Assembly: GCF_002924445.1 (NCBI RefSeq)
Contig: NZ_PIGG01000014.1
Span: 62,001-126,000 of the forward strand
Reading direction: 5' to 3'
Source: Minwuia thermotolerans
GTDB lineage: Bacteria > Pseudomonadota > Alphaproteobacteria > Minwuiales > Minwuiaceae
DNA: 64,000 nt
Shown: piece by piece, positions 37,308 to 45,206 of the stretch
How positions within the stretch are numbered: the first letter of the stretch is position 1
How the letters are laid out: each line of letters opens with the position of its first letter
Made by a program: the position numbers and the translations under genes
Notes under the pieces: model-generated
Seen by the model: only the letters and a program-made list of their open reading frames with translations
Databases searched by the model: none
What the model was told of the DNA's origin: nothing

Positions 37308-39326
37308 TCAACCTCCGTCCTGGCCGGGCCGTTCCGGTTCTTGTGCTGTCTGCTGGAAGCCCATCGTCCGAATGAAACCCGGCTCCAGATGATATTCGTG
37401 GCAAAGCTGACAGTCCTGTCGAACTTTTGCCTCGGTATGACACTGGGTGCAAGTCTCCTTGCCGATCGGTTTGAACCCGGGCGCGAAGTCCGTCGCATCG
37501 AAGTGTTTGAACGACGCGGCGTAATCCGCTTCGGGATTCAACTTGTGGCATGTTGCGCATAGTGTTCCCGGGCCGAGCAGATTGACATGGGGGCCGTGGT
37601 CGTATTGCACGTAGGGACGATCTTCCACTGGTTGATAACCCCATTCGACCATCAGCTTGGCCGCATCTTCTCCACCTTCGCCTGATTTGTCGGTGACCTC
37701 AGTCACAGCGTGGCACTTGGCGCAGTTGCCCAGGCCGGTATCGCCCAGAAGTGTGGTCTGAAGCAGCTCCGCCTGTTCGATCACAATCTCGTCAGCACCC
37801 GCCGCTTCGGCCGCCCGCGGCGCGTTCACGGCGAAGTCGAACCAAGCCCGGGCGATCGGATCGGCGTGGCCCGTCGGACGGTAGCTGACCGACACCCCTT
37901 CCGATTGCCAGCCGCCGCCGGTCAGTTCGCTCGGCGCCTCGTACTCCATCTTCTGCATCCAGGCGCAGGCAGCGCGGCGCAGGAGTTCGCCATCGAGGCC
38001 GGCCAGCAGACGTTCCGGACGGGCGTCGCCCGGCACTGCCTCCAGCCGCTCGACCATCGGTTCGAGCCCCGACTCGGCCAGCGCCATGAAGAACTCGCCC
38101 ACGGGTTCGTTGTACTCGTAGTTGTCGTCCGGCGGTGCGCCCAGCATCAACGCCATGGGCGGCGAGAGATAATCGCCCCAGTCCTCGTAGAAATACTCGT
38201 CGAATTCGACTTCGTCCGGGTCGCCGCCCTCGGCGCGCGCCCTCAGGAACTCGACCTGATCCGGTGTCGGCCCGCAGACCTCCGCCACCTGATCCATGTC
38301 GAAGGGATCTTCTTCCAGATACGGCAGGGTGATCAGACGCAGCGAACGGTCGGTGATTCCCTCCAGATGGCAGCTGGCGCAGTTCTGCTCGAAGCTGCCC
38401 GGCGGCACGTCGAGCCCGGCACGCTGAACATCGTGGCAGGTCACGCAGGTCGGCTGCTTGTCCTCGGCCAATTCCTTCGGAAAATACTGGCTGAAGTGAT
38501 TGACGTGATTGAACTGGATGGAACCGCGGCGATCATGCGGAAAACCGGCGGCGAAAGCCGGATGATCCCTGGAGAAGGAACTGACGGTGCTCTGGTGACA
38601 GCTGTTGCACTGGGCGTCCTTCATCGGCGCGATGTTCGCGTCCTTGCCCTTGTGCTCGGTGTGGCACATCACACAGTCGGTGCGCGTCTCCGCGCTCGGC
38701 GAATCGGTCGCGAAACCGCCCCCGCCGTCGAAGACCGCGTTGTGGGCGGTGGTGGCCGGTCCGCCGAACGCGTGGCAGTCGGTGCAGCTCTCGCCGACGG
38801 TCTGATGGGTCACGAAGGCCTCGGCCCAGGCGATCACGCCCTTGCCGTGCGCTTCATGGCAGGAGGTGCAGCCCGTTTCCTCCAGCGCGAAGTTCGAATG
38901 TGCCCGCGACAAGGGGCCCGGCATCAGCGAGGACAGATTGGCCTGGTCGCCCTGGAAGGCGGAAGGCTCGAAACGCAGCACCGCGAAGATCGCGGCGACC
39001 ACCAGGATCGCCACCAGGGTCGAGATCCGGAAACGCCGCCGGCGCAGGGACGGCTGCGGCGTGCACGGCGGATGCTGCATGCAGCACGTGCCGTCAGGCA
39101 TCGGCCCGTCGGCGCAGGGACCGCCCGCAGACGGCGACCGCCGGCACTCCCAGCGGTCGCCGTTGCGGAACGGCGTGCATTCCGTGGTGCCCCCGCATGA
39201 ACCGTCGAAGTTCGGCCCGTTCGGACAGGGCTGTCCGAAGCTGCACGCACGGCCGCAGACATAGGGAAATGTCGGCCGCTCATACGTGCTCTTCTGGTAG
39301 CTGTAGCGATCGGAGTCCGTGATCAT
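37308..39326 (-). CDS. Membrane-anchored ten-heme cytochrome c with Cys-rich cytoplasmic head
   Basis: A 672-residue protein. Residues 1-100 are hydrophilic with ten cysteines (C24, C28, C34, C44, C50, C61, C71, C81, C82, C88) in two related repeats, CPNGPNFDGSC and CADGPMPDGTC. RRRRFR then precedes one transmembrane helix (about 101-118), so the head should be cytoplasmic. The periplasmic part carries ten CxxCH motifs: CTSCH, CTDCH, CVMCH, CNSCH, CVTCH, CASCH, CAKCH, CATCH, CTQCH, CQLCH. It overlaps the cytochrome b gene by four bases. The head might bind Fe-S or zinc; that is inference. Confidence 0.88.
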   Translation of the reverse strand: MITDSDRYSYQKSTYERPTFPYVCGRACSFGQPCPNGPNFDGSCGGTTECTPFRNGDRWECRRSPSAGGPCADGPMPDGTCCMQHPPCTPQPSLRRRRFRISTLVAILVVAAIFAVLRFEPSAFQGDQANLSSLMPGPLSRAHSNFALEETGCTSCHEAHGKGVIAWAEAFVTHQTVGESCTDCHAFGGPATTAHNAVFDGGGGFATDSPSAETRTDCVMCHTEHKGKDANIAPMKDAQCNSCHQSTVSSFSRDHPAFAAGFPHDRRGSIQFNHVNHFSQYFPKELAEDKQPTCVTCHDVQRAGLDVPPGSFEQNCASCHLEGITDRSLRLITLPYLEEDPFDMDQVAEVCGPTPDQVEFLRARAEGGDPDEVEFDEYFYEDWGDYLSPPMALMLGAPPDDNYEYNEPVGEFFMALAESGLEPMVERLEAVPGDARPERLLAGLDGELLRRAACAWMQKMEYEAPSELTGGGWQSEGVSVSYRPTGHADPIARAWFDFAVNAPRAAEAAGADEIVIEQAELLQTTLLGDTGLGNCAKCHAVTEVTDKSGEGGEDAAKLMVEWGYQPVEDRPYVQYDHGPHVNLLGPGTLCATCHKLNPEADYAASFKHFDATDFAPGFKPIGKETCTQCHTEAKVRQDCQLCHEYHLEPGFIRTMGFQQTAQEPERPGQDGG

Positions 39327-40138
39327 AGCAGGTACACGTGAACCAGAATGATGTGCCAGACCATCAATACGAGCACGCCGGCGGCCATGGGCACGTGGAA
39401 GAGAAGCCAGATCTTTGCCGCGCCGTTGACGGCCCAGGCGAAATCAAGCCGGTTCTTGATGTGAGCCAGCTCTTCGAGCTCGCCCAAATAGCCGCGCTCG
39501 GTCTCATCGAGATAGCGCGAGATGGCCGCGGTTTCGCGGCGGATGAAGGCGCGGCCGGACTGGAAACCGAAAAAATGGCTGACCAGGTAGCGCGGCCGCC
39601 GGAAGTACCACGACAGGGTTTCGGCGTAGAACCGCGGCAGGGTATCGGAGGCCGTCTTCTCCGCTGATTCGACGACGATCGCTTCGGCCCGGTTGCGGAT
39701 CTCGGCGACCTCGTAGGGGATGCGCTCCCAGATCACCTCCAGGCCGTTCTCCGTCAGGCGGCGCGGGATGACCCGCTGCATCCAGTAGCCCAGAATGCCC
39801 GACAGGCTGGCCAGATAGAAGAAGACCGCGAGGACCTGTTCGTAGACGCCGTTCGGCCAGAACGAGCCGGTGTGAACGAAGAACACGGCGATGGTCAGCG
39901 TCCCGAACACGGCGTGAGCCATCGTCCAGTAAGCGGACCGCCCGAGCGGCACCATCGACAGCTTCTTGCGCCAGTTGAAGATGAACAGGAAGACCATCAG
40001 GCCGGCCAGGGTGTAGCCGGTGACGATCGCCGGCTCGCCATTGGCCAGCCAGGTCTGCCACGAATTCCAGATCAGGAAGACGAAGGCCGCGACGGCGACC
40101 AGCCAGAACAGGACCGTTGCGCGATGCACCGACCTCAT
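39323..40138 (-). CDS. Di-heme b-type cytochrome membrane subunit
   Basis: A 271-residue integral membrane protein with five helices. Histidines H75 and H89 in helix 3 and H248 and H262 in helix 5 are each spaced by 14 residues, the classical pattern for two stacked bis-histidine hemes b. A fifth histidine, H267, is near the C-terminus. A charged 100-residue cytoplasmic or periplasmic loop lies between helices 4 and 5. It overlaps both neighbours by four bases, so it is translated with the Fe-S and ten-heme proteins. Likely quinol-linked electron carrier across the membrane. Confidence 0.83.
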   Translation of the reverse strand: MRSVHRATVLFWLVAVAAFVFLIWNSWQTWLANGEPAIVTGYTLAGLMVFLFIFNWRKKLSMVPLGRSAYWTMAHAVFGTLTIAVFFVHTGSFWPNGVYEQVLAVFFYLASLSGILGYWMQRVIPRRLTENGLEVIWERIPYEVAEIRNRAEAIVVESAEKTASDTLPRFYAETLSWYFRRPRYLVSHFFGFQSGRAFIRRETAAISRYLDETERGYLGELEELAHIKNRLDFAWAVNGAAKIWLLFHVPMAAGVLVLMVWHIILVHVYLL

Positions 40139-41805
40139 TGGTAGCCCCCCCTGAACGGATCCGGCCCCCGGAAATCAACCCGGCGCAGCGCGTCGTGCGG
40201 ACAGGCCCGCTGGCACGCCGGTCCGCCGGGGTTGCTGGAGCAGAAATCGCACTTGGTCGCCTTCATGATCGGCTTGTGCTCGCCGTCGACCAGCGGCTCG
40301 CCGCGCTGATTGGCGACCTGGACCAGGCGGATGTTGTCATAGGGACAGGACGCCGCGCAGGTGCCGCAGCCAATGCAGGTGTCGTCGTTGACCACCACCG
40401 AACCGTCGGAGATCGAGCGGTGGATGGCGCCCGTCGGACAGCCGATCATGCACACCGGGTCGGCGCAGTGCATGCAGGCGTTGGCCACCATCCAGTGGTC
40501 GAAGGTGGCCCCGTGGCGGATGAAACGCGGATTGCCGCCGTGGGTGGCGGCGCAGGCGCGCACGCAATCGTCGCAGCGGGTGCAGCGGTTGAGGTCGATC
40601 AGCATCGCCCGCGTGCCATTGATGAAGCGCCGGCCGACGGCCCATTCCTTGAGCGCGTCGGCGCTGATCTCGTTGCCGGCCAGATGCCGCAGCTTGGTCT
40701 GCGGCGGCTCCATTTCCTTGAAGACGAATTCCTCGAGCACCTGCCGCGGAATGCGCAGGATGTCGAGATAGCCGAGCGCCGTGAGCGAAGTCTCCAGGAC
40801 GATGCTGTCGTCCTTGTCCTTCCAGGCCCGATAGAGCTCCTCCAGACCGTAGACATCGCCGGCGCCGAGATAGGTCAGCGTCCGCTCGCCATTGCCGATG
40901 CGGGCGGAGACCCGCGCGAAGCCGGCGCGGACCATGAGGATGCCGTCGGGATAGTCGCCTTCGCGCGCGATCGGCGTGCCGTGCTCCATCTCGCGCCCCT
41001 GGGCCAGCATCCGCTTGTAGCTGGTGTGCCAGTCGAAGGCGCCATGGGTCTCGAACAGCGTCGCATCCTCGACCGCCTTGAGCTGCTCGCCGGTGAGGTG
41101 GCGGAACATCGGCGCTTCCTTCAGCGCGTTGTGCAGCGCGTTGCGGCGGTAGGCGAGGTCGATCTTTTCCTTCCACGTGGTGTCGAAGCGGCGGAGTTCC
41201 CGCAGGCCCTGCCATCGGATTTCCAGCACGCGCGCTTCCGTCTCGGCGAAGATCGAGGCGGTGCGCGGCACGCGGCCCAGCGCGGCCAGCTCGCCGAAGA
41301 TCATCTCCGGGCCGAGCTGCGCTGTCTGGTGCTCGTCCAGGATGGCCGGGATGTCCTGCAGATAGACGCCGGCCATGGCGCCGGAGGAGCTGGCGGCCTG
41401 CGTGTTCTGATAGCGTTCGGGGTCCCGGACCTCGGGCCGCCAGTTGTTCGTCCAGAGCTGGCCCAGCGCCTCGAAGAAGCCCTTCTTCTTGACGCTCAGG
41501 CGGCCCAGCATGTTCTGCGGCAGGTTGGGGTTGAGCACCACCCGGAGATGGCCGTCCAGGATCAGGAAGGCGGAATTGCCGTAGTCGCCTTCGCGGACCA
41601 CGATCTCGCCGGGCTGATAGGTCGTCACGCGGGTGTCGTTGAGCAGGATGCCGCGGAGCGGCGTATTGCCCGGAAACCGGTCCTCGTCGATGTCGCGGAA
41701 GATCGGAAACGTCATCAGCTCGTCGACGACGGCTTCCGTCATGTCCGGTCCGAATGGCGTGGCCCACCGTTGCGGCCGGGCCATCGTTTCGACGGCTGTC
41801 ACCAT
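40135..41805 (-). CDS. Dual cyclic-nucleotide-binding domain protein fused to four-cluster ferredoxin
   Basis: A 556-residue protein without signal peptide, so cytoplasmic. Residues about 61-205 form a cNMP-binding domain with FGELAALGRVPRTA (E172, R181, the residues that hold ribose and phosphate), interrupted by an insert at about 92-163. Residues about 240-365 form a second, degenerate one (GLEELY, no arginine). Residues 403-556 hold sixteen cysteines in four groups (408-418, 444-456, 477-487, 519-535) like DmsB/HybA electron-transfer subunits. The ATG at 41805 begins the conserved part. It overlaps the cytochrome b gene, its probable partner. Confidence 0.87.
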   Translation of the reverse strand: MVTAVETMARPQRWATPFGPDMTEAVVDELMTFPIFRDIDEDRFPGNTPLRGILLNDTRVTTYQPGEIVVREGDYGNSAFLILDGHLRVVLNPNLPQNMLGRLSVKKKGFFEALGQLWTNNWRPEVRDPERYQNTQAASSSGAMAGVYLQDIPAILDEHQTAQLGPEMIFGELAALGRVPRTASIFAETEARVLEIRWQGLRELRRFDTTWKEKIDLAYRRNALHNALKEAPMFRHLTGEQLKAVEDATLFETHGAFDWHTSYKRMLAQGREMEHGTPIAREGDYPDGILMVRAGFARVSARIGNGERTLTYLGAGDVYGLEELYRAWKDKDDSIVLETSLTALGYLDILRIPRQVLEEFVFKEMEPPQTKLRHLAGNEISADALKEWAVGRRFINGTRAMLIDLNRCTRCDDCVRACAATHGGNPRFIRHGATFDHWMVANACMHCADPVCMIGCPTGAIHRSISDGSVVVNDDTCIGCGTCAASCPYDNIRLVQVANQRGEPLVDGEHKPIMKATKCDFCSSNPGGPACQRACPHDALRRVDFRGPDPFRGGYQ

Positions 41806-41878
41806 GTTTGCCTTGCCCCTCTCAGTCGCGGCGTCCGTCAGACACCACCGAACCGATCCCCCGGTAAGAATCGCCGAA

Positions 41879-41911
41879 CCGCCGCCGGAAGGCAAGCCCC
41901 CCCGGCGGCGG
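41879..41911 (-). other. GC-rich intercistronic hairpin after the tetraheme cytochrome gene
   Basis: CCGCCGCCGG and CCGGCGGCGG pair over ten bases with a thirteen-base loop, between the tetraheme gene stop and the Fe-S protein start. Without a U run it may work as an attenuator or mRNA 3'-end protector, giving more tetraheme cytochrome than downstream products. Confidence 0.55.
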
Positions 41912-41951
41912 TCGATGTGGCGATCAGCCTTCTATCGCAAGAGCATACCCC

Positions 41952-42935
41952 TTACTTGTACTCGCTCTTCGGCGGAATCATGGACCCGACCTGGCCGGAA
42001 AGGTCCATCTTGTCGCCATAGATCTTGCCGACCAGCGCCTTGGCGTTCGCCTCGGTGGGCTGGGCCAGCAGGGCCTTGGCTTCCGCCAGATCCAGCGCCC
42101 CCAGGGCCGCCCGCGCCTTCTCGGCCCGGGCCTCCTGCGCGGCGATGTACTTGGCGTGCTGGGTCTTCTGCATGGCGTTCGCCGCCTGCACCAGCGAGGC
42201 CGCCTGACCGGTCACGTACCAGCGCGACAGTTCGGCCGGGGTCATTTCCTCGTTGTCCTGGGTGCTGTGATAGAAGCGGTGGCGAATCGTACCCTGGCTG
42301 TACTTGACCAATTCGAAGTCCGGATTCAGCGGATGGCCGGCGTCCAGCATCTTGCCCGCCGTGTCGCCTTCCAGGGTCTCCCGCGCCATGCCGTGGCAGT
42401 TGAAGCAGTTCGCCGCCACGTCATAGTTCACGTCGGTCGGCATGTCCGGCACGTCCTCGCGCCAGCGCGGCAGCCGCATGCCCGCCTCGCGCGCCTTGGC
42501 GAAGCGCTCGGCCTTGTGCAACGGGGTCTCGTCTTCCTTCTTCGTGCCCTTCGGCCCGTAGACATTGTGGATGTTGATGTATTCCGACCCCGGGCCGTGG
42601 CAGCTCTCACAGGAAACGCCGAAATTGTTGCCTACGCGGCCGCCAGGGCGATTCGGCGCCTCGGTGTAGTGGCACTGCCCGCAGGTGTCGGAGCGCTTCA
42701 TCGAACGCTCGCCAAGGGCTTCCGTGACCTTGTCGGCCAGGTCGCGCTTGTGGATGTCCTTGTAGGATTCGGCGTGCGGGGTCTTTTCCCACACGGCATA
42801 TTCGGGCGAGTGGCAGTCCTTGCACTCTTCCGGTCCGACGTTCTCCGGCGCGGCCTGGGCGGCGCTGCCGGCGATCATGAGGGCCATGGCGGCAGCCACG
42901 GCCAACCCCAGTTGTCTCAGCCCAGACATCAGCAT
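41952..42935 (-). CDS. Tetraheme cytochrome c, c554-like
   Basis: A 327-residue periplasmic protein with signal peptide (AVAAAMALMIAGSAAQA). It has four CxxCH motifs, CKDCH (38-42), CGQCH (85-89), CESCH (109-113) and CFNCH (177-181), in the cytochrome c554 pattern (GPEECKDCHSPEYAVWEKTPH). The C-terminal third is alanine-rich helix with no hemes. The ATG at 42935 is preceded by GAGGTGA; an upstream GTG at 42968 is less likely. It is the first gene of the seven-gene cluster and likely the soluble periplasmic shuttle. Confidence 0.89.
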   Translation of the reverse strand: MLMSGLRQLGLAVAAAMALMIAGSAAQAAPENVGPEECKDCHSPEYAVWEKTPHAESYKDIHKRDLADKVTEALGERSMKRSDTCGQCHYTEAPNRPGGRVGNNFGVSCESCHGPGSEYINIHNVYGPKGTKKEDETPLHKAERFAKAREAGMRLPRWREDVPDMPTDVNYDVAANCFNCHGMARETLEGDTAGKMLDAGHPLNPDFELVKYSQGTIRHRFYHSTQDNEEMTPAELSRWYVTGQAASLVQAANAMQKTQHAKYIAAQEARAEKARAALGALDLAEAKALLAQPTEANAKALVGKIYGDKMDLSGQVGSMIPPKSEYK

Positions 42936-43134
42936 GTCTGTCACCTCTTGAGTTGTAATGCCTTGCACGGTCTCACGGGCCGTCCCTGCGCGCGTTCTTT
43001 TACGGTACGCTTATCGATGCGACCCCGACGGCAGTGTAGCAGCACGCGGTCGCGATGAAAGAGTTGATTCATGACGGTCCAGTGAGGATAAGCCTCTCGA
43101 ATCGCTTGCCCCTTCAAAGCTAGGGACCACGACC

Positions 43135-43443
43135 ATGCAGCGCCCCTTCGCCATCATCGCCGTCTGCGCCGCCGCGGCCTCCGCCGCCATGGCGATTTAC
43201 GGATTCAACCGCTTCTCCGGAGAGACCGGATCGCCGGTCGGCGCCGGCAGCGTCTCCGCTCTCGAAGCGGCCGTCGAGCGCTCGCCGGGCAATGCGGAGG
43301 CCTGGAAGGCGCTCGGCCGGGCCCATCGCGCCGCCGGCCAGCCCCAGGCGGCAGTGGCCGCCTATGTCCGCGCGGCCCGGCTGGCGCCGAGAGACCGGGA
43401 GGTGATCGCGGCCCTGCGCGACCTCGCCGGCGCCGCGCGCTGA
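43135..43443 (+). CDS. Small membrane-anchored TPR protein (CcmI/CycH C-terminal-like)
   Basis: A 102-residue protein with an N-terminal hydrophobic anchor or signal (about 4-24) and one to two TPR units (NAEAWKALGRAHRAAGQPQAAVAAYVRAARLAP). This resembles the apocytochrome-binding TPR part of CcmI/NrfG proteins. It is divergent from the multiheme cluster, so a role in handling those apocytochromes is plausible but unproven. Confidence 0.68.
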   Translation: MQRPFAIIAVCAAAASAAMAIYGFNRFSGETGSPVGAGSVSALEAAVERSPGNAEAWKALGRAHRAAGQPQAAVAAYVRAARLAPRDREVIAALRDLAGAAR

Positions 43444-43734
43444 CCCGCCGTCATGTGGCCAACGCGCAACAGAGTGGCGGAAACTGGCGGCGCGCCAAGC
43501 CTTCCCGGCACCGCCGGCTCAGCAGTTCGTCCTGATTTTTTCTTTTGTTTCAATCAATTAGATATCTTTTTCGCCGGTACAATCACCCGCCGCACGCGGC
43601 GATCGACCGGGCCGCAACGGCTTGCACCCACGGCTTTGCTGGCGTAACAGACATCAAGTCGCAATTCGGAGGGCACAAGTCTCATCGGAACCGCGGCGAA
43701 GGAAGTGCGTTTTTCCTTAAGGAGGGCAATCAAG
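43444..43734 (+). promoter_or_regulatory. AT-rich leader and promoter region of the porin gene
   Basis: Bases 43520-43600 are markedly AT-rich compared with the window and include AGATATCT and a TACAAT that could be a minus-10. A strong AAGGAGGG (about 43719-43726) precedes the GTG start of the porin. No clear minus-35 was found. The 100 or so transcribed bases before the start could form a regulated leader. Confidence 0.5.
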
Positions 43735-44859
43735 GTGAACCACAAATATCTACTCGCCGGTGTGGCCGCTGCGGCTCTGTTGACCGCCGGCAACGCCTAT
43801 GCTGCTGCTCATGGCAGCGTGGAAGACCAGCTGAAGGCGCAGTCCGCTGCGATCGACGCGCTGTCGAAGGAAGTCGAGGCTCTGAAGAACTCGACCGTCG
43901 AGCAGGGCATCGGTCAGGGCGTCAAGGGTGTCGAACTCACCATCTCCGGTCATATCAACCGCGCGATGATGTTCATCTCCGACGGGAACGACAACTCCAC
44001 GCTGACTCACGTCGACAATGACGCCGCGTCGTCGCGCATCCGCTTCGACGCCGATGCGCCCGTCTCCGCCAGCACCACCGTCGGCGCGCGGCTCGAGATG
44101 GAGATGGAATCCAACTCCTCCGCTCAGGCGGTGCTGGACAACGAAGTGATCGAAGACACCTTCGCCACGCGTCAGGCCTATGTCTTCGTCAAGGGCGGCT
44201 TCGGCACCCTGGTGATGGGCCATCAGAGCGAGGCGACGGACGGTATCGTCCACAACTCGTTCAACTTCGCGGCGAACGCGGGCATCAATCCGGAGTACAC
44301 GAACGGTATCGCCAATGTCGGCGTCAACTTCCTCTCCATCGGTGATGGCGACCGCGTCGACGCGGTCCGCTACACGACCCCGTCGTTCGGCGGCGCCGCC
44401 GCGTCGGTTTCCCATGCCGTCAACGGCCAGGTCACCGCGGCGCTGCGCTACTCGGGTCAGATCGGTGGCGTCGGCGTTCTGGGCGGCGTCGGCTGGGACT
44501 CGAACTTCGGCAACGACACCTATGCCGGTTCGCTGGGTCTGAACTTCGGCGGCATCGCCCTGAATGGCGCGGTTGGCTACCAGGACAACGAGAACGCCGA
44601 AGAAGACTTCATGTACTATGTCGGCCTGGCCCACAAGGGCAACTACTCCGACCTGGGTCCGACCTCGCTGGGCGTCGACTTCCACGTGAACAATGGCGGC
44701 GTTGGCGGCGGCGACAACAACAAGCGGGTTGGCGTCGGCCTGGTCCAGGGCGTGGCCGCAGGCGCCGACGCCTTTGTGGGTGTCGGGCACAACTTCGGCG
44801 GCGACGGCGCCATCGAAAGCGCCCAGACCGTCATGGCCGGCATGATCATCCGGTTCTGA
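43735..44859 (+). CDS. Outer-membrane porin
   Basis: A 374-residue general porin of alphaproteobacterial type: signal peptide (LLAGVAAAALLTAGNAYA), a short coiled coil (DQLKAQSAAIDALSKEVEALKN), then SGHINRAMMF, FATRQAYVFVKGGFGTLVMGHQ and glycine-rich strands, ending MIIRF with the terminal phenylalanine. The GTG at 43735 follows an ideal Shine-Dalgarno sequence. Codons GGT and GTT are commoner than in neighbours, fitting very high expression. It is followed by an overlapping lipoprotein gene and a strong terminator. Confidence 0.93.
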   Translation: MNHKYLLAGVAAAALLTAGNAYAAAHGSVEDQLKAQSAAIDALSKEVEALKNSTVEQGIGQGVKGVELTISGHINRAMMFISDGNDNSTLTHVDNDAASSRIRFDADAPVSASTTVGARLEMEMESNSSAQAVLDNEVIEDTFATRQAYVFVKGGFGTLVMGHQSEATDGIVHNSFNFAANAGINPEYTNGIANVGVNFLSIGDGDRVDAVRYTTPSFGGAAASVSHAVNGQVTAALRYSGQIGGVGVLGGVGWDSNFGNDTYAGSLGLNFGGIALNGAVGYQDNENAEEDFMYYVGLAHKGNYSDLGPTSLGVDFHVNNGGVGGGDNNKRVGVGLVQGVAAGADAFVGVGHNFGGDGAIESAQTVMAGMIIRF

Positions 44860-45050
44860 TGCGTCGGCTTCTTCGCCCTCTGGTACTGGTTGGTGTCGCG
44901 GTCGGTCTTCTGGCCGGCTGCGGCCCCCACCAGCCGCTTGACGACCCGCCACCCCAGCATGGAGAACTCAAGCCCGGTCCGGGCGTGTTCACCGGCGCGG
45001 ACGGCAAGTTCGTCATCGTGGGCGGGGGCAGGAAGAAGCGCGATTACTGA
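44859..45050 (+). CDS. Small lipoprotein
   Basis: A 63-residue protein whose signal peptide ends in GLLAGCGPHQP, a standard lipobox, leaving a mature peptide of about 43 residues rich in Pro and Gly (GVFTGADGKFVIVGGG). Its ATG overlaps the porin stop (TGATG), so it is translated from the porin mRNA. Function unknown; it might associate with the outer membrane near the porin. Confidence 0.75.
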   Translation: MRRLLRPLVLVGVAVGLLAGCGPHQPLDDPPPQHGELKPGPGVFTGADGKFVIVGGGRKKRDY

Positions 45051-45074
45051 TCGCCGGCTCCGGCCGGTGTCACG

Positions 45075-45105
45075 AAAAAGGGCGGCCTCGCGGTCGCCCT
45101 TTTTT
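45075..45105. terminator. Strong, probably bidirectional, rho-independent terminator
   Basis: GGGCGGCC (45080-45087) pairs with GGTCGCCC (45092-45099) with one G-T pair and a TCGC loop, flanked by AAAAA and TTTTTT. It ends the porin-lipoprotein transcript. Confidence 0.92.
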
Positions 45106-45206
45106 GTTGCCTGAACGGCCTGCCCCGGCCGCCGGACGGTGGCCGCGCCCCCGACCCGGATGCAAGGCGGGTTGCGTGGCCGCGCCCTTCGGCGCATGAA
45201 TCGCCC

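Noticed and set aside
33913-39326. Metal-reducing MtrABC-type outer-membrane conduit
   Set aside because: The barrel lacks the MtrB CxxC motif and is smaller, and the ten-heme protein is anchored in the inner membrane instead of being a secreted decaheme subunit; a direct MtrABC call is not supported.
43545-43565. Possible second FNR-type site before the porin
   Set aside because: Only the right half (ATCAA) is good; the left half matches at three of five bases, so it is not distinguishable from AT-rich background.
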